A DNA stretch of 64,000 nt. Origin: Variovorax paradoxus. GTDB lineage: Bacteria > Pseudomonadota > Gammaproteobacteria > Burkholderiales > Burkholderiaceae_C. Each line of letters opens with the position of its first letter. Position 1 is the stretch's first letter. This document shows, in pieces, positions 56,750 to 64,000 of the stretch. The notes beneath the pieces are model-generated. The model saw only the letters and a list, made by a program, of their open reading frames with translations, did not search any database and was not told where the DNA came from. The translations under genes and the position numbers were made by a program. The stretch is from contig NZ_JAUSXG010000001.1 of NCBI RefSeq assembly GCF_030815855.1, forward strand, positions 5,084,001 to 5,148,000, written 5' to 3'.

Positions 56750-57894
56750 AAGGCCATGGAAGAAACTTCAGCCGCCACGGAAGCTGCCGATGCGGAACGG
56801 GAAAACAATGCTTCGGGCTGGAACACCATGTCGCCGGCGTCGGTGTCCGAAAGGCGCGTGCCGAGCCAGCTGCCCCAGCCGAGCCGCTGCCCGCCGCTCA
56901 GCTGCATGCCGCGGGCTTCTTCTTTCTTGAGCACGAGCCGGAGCTCCCAGGCAAACTCGATGCCGACGTACTGGCGCACCCAGTCGACCACCTGCCTGAG
57001 CCGCTTGCTGCCCGGGAGGAACTCGCGAAACTCGTCTTGCGAGAGCGGGCCCAGTTCGAGCCGGAACTTGCTTTGCGCATCGCGCACCGCCAAGCCGATG
57101 GTCGCGCCGCCGCCCAGCTGGTGGTTGCGCCCGAAGAGGCCGAGCCGGCTCACCTGCCGCTCGTCGATCATCACCCAGCCGCTCACGAATTCGTCGACAC
57201 GCACCGGCACGCCGAAGTACAGCTTGAGGATCTGGATCAGGCCTTCGGGGTTGCGCGTCTGGCGCACGAGGTGCCCGGCCATGAAGGTGCGCGCATGGTC
57301 GGCAATGCGATCGCGCTCCTTGAGGCCCGGCTGCCCCATGTTCATGAGGCTGGCTACGTAGTCGACGAAGCGGTGGCCGTCGGGACGGTCGAGGCTGTTG
57401 ACAGACTGCGCGTCGGCCCATGCCCGGTAGAACAGCAGGATCAGCCGATGGTGGAACAGGTCGGCGAAGGCGCTGAGCGTGTTGTCGCTGTGGTGGCGCT
57501 TCCGCTCGCGCGCGTACTCGGTCAGGTGCAGCGGCAGCGGCCCATTGGGGCCGAACAGGCCGAAGCCGTAGATCGAGATGCGCGGCGGCCCGTCGCCGTC
57601 CACATCCACGCCCGAGACGTTCGACGGCGCAAACGCCATCGAAGGTTCTTGCCCCAGGCGCAGCGGCTCGTCGAGCGGGCGCGGCGCGCGGCCCAGCAAG
57701 GGATGGCCGCCTTGCGCATCGAGACGACGCAACAGCATGAAGAGGTCGTGCTCGAAAGGCTGGTCGACGAGGCCGGCCCACAGGACCGGGTCGGCCTCGG
57801 GCGCGCCGCGCCGCGCCGGGCGCGCGGCCGCTGCCGGCGAGTCGGCCTCGGCCGCTGGCGCCGTTGAATCGTCGGTGACGTCCACGGCATTCAT
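56746..57894 (-). CDS. tssG: type VI baseplate protein TssG
   Basis: A 382-residue protein with family marks PFEHDLFMLLRRLDAQGGHPLLGRA, SIYGFGLFGPNGPLPLHLTEYARER and LILLFYRAWADAQ. TssG binds TssF and TssK in the baseplate. The ATG at 57894 overlaps the tssF stop by 4 bp; the first ~45 residues are Ala/Asp-rich and poorly conserved. Confidence 0.94.
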
Positions 57895-59762
57895 ACGGCG
57901 GGACGGCGTCCGATGCGCGGCGCCCACCGCGCGATTTCTCCGCGCTGCAGGCTGGAGAGCGCGAACTCGGTGAACGCGTTGAGCGATACATGCCGGCTGA
58001 AGAACTGCTCCAGCACCGCGCCAAAAAGATAAGGGCTCGACCCCGAGAAGGCGACCTCGTCGATCTTCAGCGCCACCTCCACGCCGCGCCCGAAGACGAT
58101 CGGTCCCGGCTCGGGCAGGCGGCGGAACACGGGCGCCAACGCCATCGAACGCACGCCCTGGATCTGGCGGCGCACCGACGGGTCGGCCAGGTTGCCGTAC
58201 AGGTCGAGCATCTCTCGCAAAGCGGCTGCACCCTGGTCGGCATCGACATCGGTCAGGCTCAGGTAGTTGAGGCCCAGATGGCTGATGAGCCGCCAGGTGA
58301 GCGCGCCTTCCGCCAACGCAGGATACGGCCGAGACGGACCGCGCAAGATGCGCACCGCGCGCACCGGCGCCGACACGCGCAAGGTGAAGTCCGACTCGAG
58401 CCCGGTGGGCAACAACAACGGCAGGTCACGATTGGTGCACAGCGCATCGATGGTGATGTGCCGCAAACTGTGCGGAAACGGCGCGTCGTGCTGATCGACC
58501 AGCGACACATACACCTCGCTGCCCGTGTAGCTCGTGCGGGTGCCTTGCGCGCGGGCGCGGTCGGACACCAGGCGCGGCTCACGGCGCAGCGAGAAGTACG
58601 AACCGAAGTCGCCGTCGTCGGCCGCGAACGAACCCAGGAACGGCCTGAACTCCCGCTCTTCCGAACCGCTCGCCATGTGGCCCGTGACGCGCTCGACGGT
58701 GAAGATCTCGAAGTCGCGCGGACGCGTGCGATCGATCACCGCGTGATGCTCGTGCTGCCCAGGCCCGACCGGAATGCGGTCGCTGCGGCGCGGCACCAGG
58801 TTGATGATGGGCGTGCAGAACAGCGAGAAATGCCGCGCATCGACCACCCGCTCCAAGTCGCCGTCGGCACGGTCGAGCAGGATCACGATTTCCATCGTGG
58901 TTCCGCTCATGGCCGCGGCCGCCGCGCGCAGGTTCCTCACGCTAAAGAACAGGTAGCGGTCGGGGAAGGCGAAGTACTCGTGCAGCAGCCGGTAGCCCTG
59001 GAACGAACGCGCGTCGTAGGGCAGCAGCGCCTGGTCGGGGTCGAAGCCTTCGTGGCGAATGGCCTCGTCGCCGAGCGGCACGATGCGCGCGGTGCTGCCC
59101 GGGCCGCTGCGGCACACGGTGCCTACGCTGTGGTGCACCGCCAGCTCGAGCACGCGCAGTGCATGCAGCTCGGCACCCGAAAGAAAGAACTCGAGCCGGT
59201 CGAGCGGCATCTCGGCAAACCTGGCGCCGCCCACTGCTTCCAGCTTGATGGTGATCGCGCTCTTGGCCTGGCGCCCGACGGCCGGCATGGCGTGCGCGAT
59301 TTCCGCCGGCACGGGGCCGATGCTCGCCTCGGTGATCTTGATGGGCCACAGCGTGACCGCGTGGCCGGTGCGAAATTCGCAGGCCGTCTGCTCGCCCTTG
59401 ATCATCCGGCCGCGCAGGATGGTGTGGCGCGGCAGTTCGTAGCCCGCCTTCAGCGAGCCTTCGTTGAGGTTGCCGTCGATCTGCACCACGCCCATCGCGG
59501 GCAGCGGCGCCAGAAAGTTCGGGTACACCACTTCGAGCAGCCGCTGCGAGAAGCGCGGAAACTCCGCATCCATCTTGAGCTGGATGCGCGCCGTGAGAAA
59601 GCTGAAGCCTTCGAGCAGGCGCTCCACGTACGGGTCGCTGACCTCGATGCCGCGCATGCCCAGCCGCCCGGCAATCTTGGGATAGCGCTGCGCGAACTCG
59701 GCACCGAGCTCGTGCATGTAGGTGAGTTCGCGGTTGTAGTAGTCGAGCAGCTTGGCGTCCAT
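57891..59762 (-). CDS. tssF: type VI baseplate protein TssF
   Basis: A 623-residue protein beginning MDAKLLDYYNRELTYMHELG, the typical TssF start, with AEFAQRYPKIAGRLGMRGIEVSDPYVERLLE next. The end EFALSSLQRGEIARWAPRIGRRP is also conserved. It assembles with TssG and TssE. Its start abuts the tssE stop (59763). Confidence 0.96.
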   Translation of the reverse strand: MDAKLLDYYNRELTYMHELGAEFAQRYPKIAGRLGMRGIEVSDPYVERLLEGFSFLTARIQLKMDAEFPRFSQRLLEVVYPNFLAPLPAMGVVQIDGNLNEGSLKAGYELPRHTILRGRMIKGEQTACEFRTGHAVTLWPIKITEASIGPVPAEIAHAMPAVGRQAKSAITIKLEAVGGARFAEMPLDRLEFFLSGAELHALRVLELAVHHSVGTVCRSGPGSTARIVPLGDEAIRHEGFDPDQALLPYDARSFQGYRLLHEYFAFPDRYLFFSVRNLRAAAAAMSGTTMEIVILLDRADGDLERVVDARHFSLFCTPIINLVPRRSDRIPVGPGQHEHHAVIDRTRPRDFEIFTVERVTGHMASGSEEREFRPFLGSFAADDGDFGSYFSLRREPRLVSDRARAQGTRTSYTGSEVYVSLVDQHDAPFPHSLRHITIDALCTNRDLPLLLPTGLESDFTLRVSAPVRAVRILRGPSRPYPALAEGALTWRLISHLGLNYLSLTDVDADQGAAALREMLDLYGNLADPSVRRQIQGVRSMALAPVFRRLPEPGPIVFGRGVEVALKIDEVAFSGSSPYLFGAVLEQFFSRHVSLNAFTEFALSSLQRGEIARWAPRIGRRPAV

Positions 59763-60323
59763 TCAAAGCCCTCCCGTGGGCCGCAGGACCATGTGGCCGC
59801 TTTCGAGGTCGAGCTCGGAGCGCAGGATGAATTCGATCGGGTAGGGCACCGACCACAGCGTGCCGCGGATCTCGAGCGCGAGCAGGTTGTGGTGCTCGAG
59901 GTCGGTCGAATCGGTGACGCAGCGCACGTCGATGCTGTCTTTCATGATGCGCGGCTCGAAGTCGATGATGGCGGCGCGGATGGCGGCTTCGACGTCTGCG
60001 AAGTCGACCTCCGACATGCGCCCGCCGGCCCATCCGCGCACACCGTAGTTGACGACCGAGCGCCGCGCGCGCGGCATGGTGTTGATGTTGTGCTCCGCAC
60101 CGAAGTTGGTGGTGTTGAGCAGCCACTGCAAATCGCGCAGCACCGAATCGCGCAGCAGCTTGCCGCTCATCAGGAACGCGCCCGCGCGCTCCTGGCGGCT
60201 TTGCGGCTGCTTGTCGGTCAGGCGGTCGAGCAGCACCGGTTGCAGGCGGTCGCGTGCAACGCTTTCCTGCGGGTCGCCGTCGACGTCCATGGCCGAACGG
60301 CTGGCTGGCAGAACCGAGCTCAC
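59763..60323 (-). CDS. tssE: type VI baseplate protein TssE (gp25-like)
   Basis: A gp25-like protein of ~186 residues. Motifs are LQPVLLDRLTDKQPQSRQE, LRDLQWLLNTTNFG, VVNYGVRGWAGG and EIRGTLWSVPYPIEFILRSE. The GTG at 60323 overlaps the tagJ stop (GTGA), which supports it as the start; the ATG at 60290 would drop 11 residues. Confidence 0.93.
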   Translation of the reverse strand: MSSVLPASRSAMDVDGDPQESVARDRLQPVLLDRLTDKQPQSRQERAGAFLMSGKLLRDSVLRDLQWLLNTTNFGAEHNINTMPRARRSVVNYGVRGWAGGRMSEVDFADVEAAIRAAIIDFEPRIMKDSIDVRCVTDSTDLEHHNLLALEIRGTLWSVPYPIEFILRSELDLESGHMVLRPTGGL

Positions 60324-61186
60324 TGCGAAACGTCCTCCGCCGCGGCGAACTCGACCAGCCGCACATCGAGCAGCGAATGGTCGCCCGCCTCGCTGATCAA
60401 CGTGCGCTGGCCCGCGCCCGCGTACTGCTCCTCGCCGGCCAGCGGCAGCCAGTCGGTGCGGCGGCCCAGCGTGGTTTCGTCGTCGAGTCCGTCGAGCGCG
60501 CCCGGGTAGCGCACCGGCACCAGGCCGTTGAGGCCGCGGCCGTCGTGCAGCACGATCTCGGCCGGCGCCCAGAGCAGGTCGACCAGATGCTGCGGGCGGG
60601 AAAACTTGAGGCGCCGCACCGCCGGAAGCGGCAGCCACGCATAGCCCGAAGGCGTGAGAAGTTCGAGCACGGCGCCAATGCGCGCGTCGCCGTCGCAGAG
60701 CCAGGCGAACTCGGTGCTTTCCACGGGCTCGCCGTCGATCGCCTGCACGGCGCGCGAGTCGGAGCGGTCGACGCTGCTCAGCGTGCCCTGCAACGCGGGC
60801 GCGGCCTGCCGCGCGGCTTCGCGCAGGTCGGACGCTTCGGCGGCCTGCTGCAACGGCAGCGCGGCGGCGGCGATCAGCCCGGCGACCCAGTCGGCCTGGC
60901 CGGCAATGACGGCCGGCGCGCGGCCGCCATTCCAGAATTCGGTTCGATGGCGCTCGGCCGCCAACGCCATCGCACAGGTGGCGCTGGCGGGAGCAAAAGA
61001 AGGATCGATCTTTGCGGCGAGCTTGAGCTGGTCTTCAGCCCGCTGCCATTCGCCGCGCAGCGCAAGAAAGTGGCACAGAGCGAGCCGCAGGCTGGCGTTC
61101 TGGGGCTGCGCGCGGATCTGCCGCTGTACCCATTCGGTGTGCTCGGCCACGGAGCGCTCGCCCAGCACTGCAAACCCATCGCCCAT
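60320..61186 (-). CDS. tagJ: type VI accessory protein TagJ (ImpE/SciE family)
   Basis: A 288-residue protein. A TPR-like N-terminal part (NASLRLALCHFLALRGEWQRAEDQLKLAAKIDP) precedes the ImpE domain (DGDARIGAVLELLTPSGYAWLP, LVDLLWAPAEIVLHDGRGLNG). TagJ binds the TssB sheath subunit and assists ClpV recruitment in other bacteria. A 118-bp gap without a gene separates it from hcp. Confidence 0.9.
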   Translation of the reverse strand: MGDGFAVLGERSVAEHTEWVQRQIRAQPQNASLRLALCHFLALRGEWQRAEDQLKLAAKIDPSFAPASATCAMALAAERHRTEFWNGGRAPAVIAGQADWVAGLIAAAALPLQQAAEASDLREAARQAAPALQGTLSSVDRSDSRAVQAIDGEPVESTEFAWLCDGDARIGAVLELLTPSGYAWLPLPAVRRLKFSRPQHLVDLLWAPAEIVLHDGRGLNGLVPVRYPGALDGLDDETTLGRRTDWLPLAGEEQYAGAGQRTLISEAGDHSLLDVRLVEFAAAEDVSQ

Positions 61187-61297
61187 GAAACTTCCTCATT
61201 GACTCGCACACGGCCGCAGGCCGTCGATGAATATCTGCGGGGAAAGACCGGCCCGCGGCACGCCGCAATGGGCGCGCGCGGGTCCGGTCAGGCCACA

Positions 61298-61316
61298 CGG
61301 GAAATCAGGATTCCCG
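61298..61316 (-). other. hairpin overlapping the hcp stop codon
   Basis: A perfect 6-bp stem CGGGAA/TTCCCG with a 7-nt loop overlaps the last codon and the stop of hcp. No T-run follows on the minus strand. It might stabilise the hcp 3' end or set a processing point, as Hcp must be made in large excess. Confidence 0.4.
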
Positions 61317-61787
61317 GTTTTCCTTGATGTTCCAGGCCAGCACGGTTTCGGCGCCCTTGCCGCCCTTGTCGGTCTGCTCCCAGTACTGCTGCTTCACCTT
61401 GGCGGCCTGGAATGCGAACTGCACCAGGACCGCATCGCTGCCCTGCTCGGCCGTGTACTGCACCGAGGTGACCAGCACTTCTTCGAGCGTGACGCGGGTG
61501 TATTCGATCTGCGAGCCGCCGGCCTTGCACACCGACACTTCGACCTTGCTCAGGTGCTTGCCGCTGGCGCAGTTCTTCATGACGGACGGGGCCGCCTTGT
61601 CGATGCGCGCAAGAACCTGCAGATCGTTGAAGCTCGCCTTGCCCACACCGCCGCCGCCGCCGCTGACCATGTTTCCAGGCTGCGTCGCTCCCCATGCAAA
61701 CGACTTGATATCCGTCCAGTCCTTGTGGTTCGAGTCCTTGGATTCGCCGTTCGCGCCCTCGACGCGCATGAACATGTCTACTGCCAT
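61305..61787 (-). CDS. hcp: type VI tube protein Hcp (TssD)
   Basis: A 160-residue Hcp of usual length: MAVDMFMRVEGANGESKDSN, IKSFAWGATQPGN, the long loop with GGGGGVGKASFNDLQVLARID, and the C-terminal ETVLAWNIKENRES. Hcp hexamers stack to form the tube shot by the T6SS. The 49-bp spacer after tssC has an AT-rich TATATATAA stretch that could allow extra transcription. Confidence 0.97.
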   Translation of the reverse strand: MAVDMFMRVEGANGESKDSNHKDWTDIKSFAWGATQPGNMVSGGGGGVGKASFNDLQVLARIDKAAPSVMKNCASGKHLSKVEVSVCKAGGSQIEYTRVTLEEVLVTSVQYTAEQGSDAVLVQFAFQAAKVKQQYWEQTDKGGKGAETVLAWNIKENRES

Positions 61788-61836
61788 GATTAACCCCCAA
61801 AGTTATATATATGCCCGATTGCGGGACACCGTTGAA

Positions 61837-63345
61837 CTAGCTGCTGTCCTTCTTGTTGGATGGCAGCTTCGAAACCAGCCGCAATGACACCGTCAGCCCT
61901 TCGAGCTGATAGTGCGGCCGGAGAAAAAACTTGGCGGCGTAGTAGCCGGGGTTGTCCTCGATGGCTTCCACCTGGACTTCCGCCGCCGCCAGCGGCTTCA
62001 TTGCCTTCGTGTCCTGGGACGACGTGCCCGGGCTGCCGTCCACGTAGTTCATGATCCAGTCGTTGAGCCAGCGCTCCATGTCCTCGCGCTCGCGGAACGA
62101 GCCGATCTTGTCGCGCACGATGCACTTCAGGTAGTGCGCGAAACGGCAGCATGCAAACAGGTACGGCAGGCGCGCCGCCAGGTTGGCGTTGGCCGTGGCG
62201 TCCGCGTCGTGGTACTCGGCCGGCTGCTGCAGCGACTGCGCGCCGATGAAGGCCGCGAAGTCGGAGTTCTTGCGGTGCACCAGCGGCATGAAGCCGTTCT
62301 TGGCCAACTCGGCCTCGCGCCGGTCGCTGATGGCGATCTCGGTCGGGCACTTCATGTCCACGCCGCCGTCGTCGGTCGGGAAGGTGTGGGTGGGCAGGTT
62401 CTCGACTGCGCCGCCCGACTCCACGCCGCGAATCGACGTGCACCAGCCGTACTGCTTGAACGAGCGGTTGATGTTCACGCCCATGGCATAGGCCGAGTTG
62501 GCCCAGGTGTAGCGGTTGTGCAGTGCCGAGTCGGTTTCTTCCTCGAACTCGAACTCGTCGACCGGGTTGGTGCGCGCACCGTACGGCAGGCGCGCCAGGA
62601 AACGCGGCATGGCCAAGCCGATGTAGCGCGCGTCTTCCGACTCGCGCAGCGACCGCCACGCGGTGTGCTCGGTGTTCTGGAAGATCTTGGTCAGGTCGCG
62701 CGGGTTCGACAGCTCCTGCCACGAATCCATCTGCATCACGGTGGGCGATGCGCCGGCAATGAAGGGGCAGTGCGCGGCTGCGGCGATCTTGGCCATTTCG
62801 CCGAGCATCTCGACGTCGGGCGGGCTGTGGTCGAAGTGAAAGTCGCCGATCAGCGCGCCGAAAGGCTCACCGCCGAACTGGCCGTACTCGTGCTCGTAGA
62901 TTTTCTTGAACAGCGGGCTCTGGTCCCAGCCGATGCCCTTGTGGCGCTTGAGCGAGCGCGCCACTTCGCGCTTGGACGCGCACATCACGCGGATCTTGAG
63001 CTGCTCGTCGGTCTCGGTGTTGTTGACCAGGTAGTGCAGCCCGCGCCATGCGCCTTCAAGCTGCTGGAAGTCTTCGTGGTGAAGGATCTGGTTGATCTGC
63101 TCGGAGAGCTTGCGGTCGATCTCGGTGATGATGGCCTGCACCGTGCGGTAGGCGTCGTTCGAGATGGTGACGGTGCTTTCGAGCGCCTGTACCGCCAGGG
63201 TCTTGACGGCGCTCTGCACCGCATCGCGGGCCTGCTCGGTCTTGGGCTTGAACTCTCGCTGCAGCAGGTCGGAGAACTCGTTGGGCTCGAGCGCCTCGAT
63301 GGTGGCGGTCTGCGCGCGCGCTGTCTGTTTGGGTGCGGTGCTCAT
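61837..63345 (-). CDS. tssC: type VI sheath large subunit TssC (VipB)
   Basis: A 502-residue sheath protein: IDRKLSEQINQILHHEDFQQLEGAWRGLHYL, IRVMCASKREVARSLK, GEPFGALIGDFHFDHSPPDVEML and CRFAHYLKCIVRDKIGSF. It polymerises with TssB into the contractile sheath. It starts 27 bp after tssB. Confidence 0.97.
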   Translation of the reverse strand: MSTAPKQTARAQTATIEALEPNEFSDLLQREFKPKTEQARDAVQSAVKTLAVQALESTVTISNDAYRTVQAIITEIDRKLSEQINQILHHEDFQQLEGAWRGLHYLVNNTETDEQLKIRVMCASKREVARSLKRHKGIGWDQSPLFKKIYEHEYGQFGGEPFGALIGDFHFDHSPPDVEMLGEMAKIAAAAHCPFIAGASPTVMQMDSWQELSNPRDLTKIFQNTEHTAWRSLRESEDARYIGLAMPRFLARLPYGARTNPVDEFEFEEETDSALHNRYTWANSAYAMGVNINRSFKQYGWCTSIRGVESGGAVENLPTHTFPTDDGGVDMKCPTEIAISDRREAELAKNGFMPLVHRKNSDFAAFIGAQSLQQPAEYHDADATANANLAARLPYLFACCRFAHYLKCIVRDKIGSFREREDMERWLNDWIMNYVDGSPGTSSQDTKAMKPLAAAEVQVEAIEDNPGYYAAKFFLRPHYQLEGLTVSLRLVSKLPSNKKDSS

Positions 63346-63372
63346 GATGGAGATCCTGTCGTCTGACTCGGC

Positions 63373-63942
63373 TTACTCGGAAGGGGTGCCGGGTGCGCCC
63401 GACTTTTCGTTCGCCGCTTCCACCGCCTTGGCCACGGCGGGATTGGGTGCGGAGGCGAGCGACTTGAGCAGCTCCGGGTTCTGCAGCGCCTGGGCAATCA
63501 GCTGCTCGGCGCCGTTCTTGCCGTCCATGTAGGACAGCAGGTTGGAAAGCTCGGTGCGCGCTTCGAGCAAATGCTGCAGCGCGCCCACCTGGCGGGCAAT
63601 GCGCGCGGGCGAGAAGTCGTCCATGCTGTCGAAGGTGATGTCGACATTCATCTGGCCTTCGCCCGTGAGGGTGTTGGGCACCTGGAAGGCCACCCGCGGC
63701 TTGATCGCCTTCATGCGGTCGTCGAAGTTGTCGATGTCCACGGCCATGAAGTCGCGGTCCGCCAGATCAGGCATCGGGTCGACCTGCTTGCCCGCGAGAT
63801 CGGCGATCACGCCCATCACGAAGGGCAGCTGGATCTTGCGTTCGCTGCCGTAGATCTCGACGTCGTACTCGATCTGCACGCGCGGCGCGCGGTTGCGCGC
63901 GATGAACTTCTGACCACTGTTTCTGACACGGTTGTCTGCCAT
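63373..63942 (-). CDS. tssB: type VI sheath small subunit TssB (VipA)
   Basis: A 189-residue protein: GQKFIARNRAPRVQIEYDVEIYGSERKIQLPFVMG, VDIDNFDDRMKAIKPRVAFQVP and DDFSPARIARQVGALQHLLEAR. It forms heterodimers with TssC. An AGAGGA site precedes the ATG at 63942. The operon probably extends upstream (tssA, not in the window). The C-terminal 40 residues are Ala/Ser/Pro-rich. Confidence 0.96.
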   Translation of the reverse strand: MADNRVRNSGQKFIARNRAPRVQIEYDVEIYGSERKIQLPFVMGVIADLAGKQVDPMPDLADRDFMAVDIDNFDDRMKAIKPRVAFQVPNTLTGEGQMNVDITFDSMDDFSPARIARQVGALQHLLEARTELSNLLSYMDGKNGAEQLIAQALQNPELLKSLASAPNPAVAKAVEAANEKSGAPGTPSE

Positions 63943-64000
63943 AAGCTTCCTCTTGAATCTCTGTGCGTGTGGGTCGGAGCTGACTCCGGCTATCTGATCC

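Overview
The window is GC-rich, densely coded chromosomal DNA. Gene content and protein style point to a betaproteobacterium of the family Comamonadaceae, most likely Variovorax or a close relative. The pointers are split HpaG1/HpaG2, many Bug/TctC binding proteins, a TorF-GlnK-AmtB operon, a TssQ-type T6SS lipoprotein and short interspersed repeats of a style I associate with this family. The genus is an inference. I saw no tRNA, rRNA, CRISPR array or insertion sequence.

Region 1 (1-2,933) holds housekeeping genes: the 3' end of rdgC, a small membrane protein, a lipoprotein with a clear terminator, and radA. Region 2 (2,934-11,440) is a homoprotocatechuate (4-hydroxyphenylacetate) meta-cleavage cluster in catabolic order: hpaR, hpaG1, hpaG2, a Bug binding protein, hpaE, a two-subunit LigA/LigB-type ring-cleavage dioxygenase, hpaF, hpaH, hpaI and an NTF2-like lipoprotein with an apparent frameshift. 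A perfect palindrome overlaps the predicted hpaR promoter. Region 3 (11,445-16,154) is a second catabolic set of unknown substrate: an IlvD/Edd dehydratase, a Bug protein, a class II aldolase and a ketopantoate-reductase-like enzyme.

Region 4 (16,164-32,959) is mixed: alr, lplT, an EamA transporter, glutathione peroxidase, the glycolate oxidase genes glcD-glcE-glcF, a LysR regulator, an SMP-30 family gene, the torF-glnK-amtB nitrogen operon with a good sigma-54 promoter, comM and an MFS transporter. Two interspersed repeat families occur in regions 2-4: a ~250 bp internally palindromic element (two copies, opposite orientation) and a ~100 bp element (three copies).

Region 5 (32,952-64,000) is a type VI secretion locus covering almost half the window. 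A left minus-strand operon carries tssJ, tssK, tssL (with an OmpA-like domain), tssM, tagF and a PpkA-like kinase. A divergent plus-strand operon carries tssQ, tagH (FHA) and pppA (phosphatase). A long right minus-strand operon runs tssB, tssC, hcp, tagJ, tssE, tssF, tssG, clpV, vgrG, a small membrane protein, a DUF2169-pentapeptide protein, a second pentapeptide protein, a DUF3540 protein and a DUF4150 PAAR-like protein. Only tssA is missing from the core set; it may lie beyond 64,000.

The kinase, FHA protein, phosphatase and TagF suggest post-translational control of firing. The most unusual part is the block downstream of vgrG: it is linked by very short overlaps, holds two beta-helical pentapeptide proteins and PAAR/adaptor-type domains, but shows no recognisable toxin. 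It is the best candidate here for an uncharacterised delivery or cargo module.
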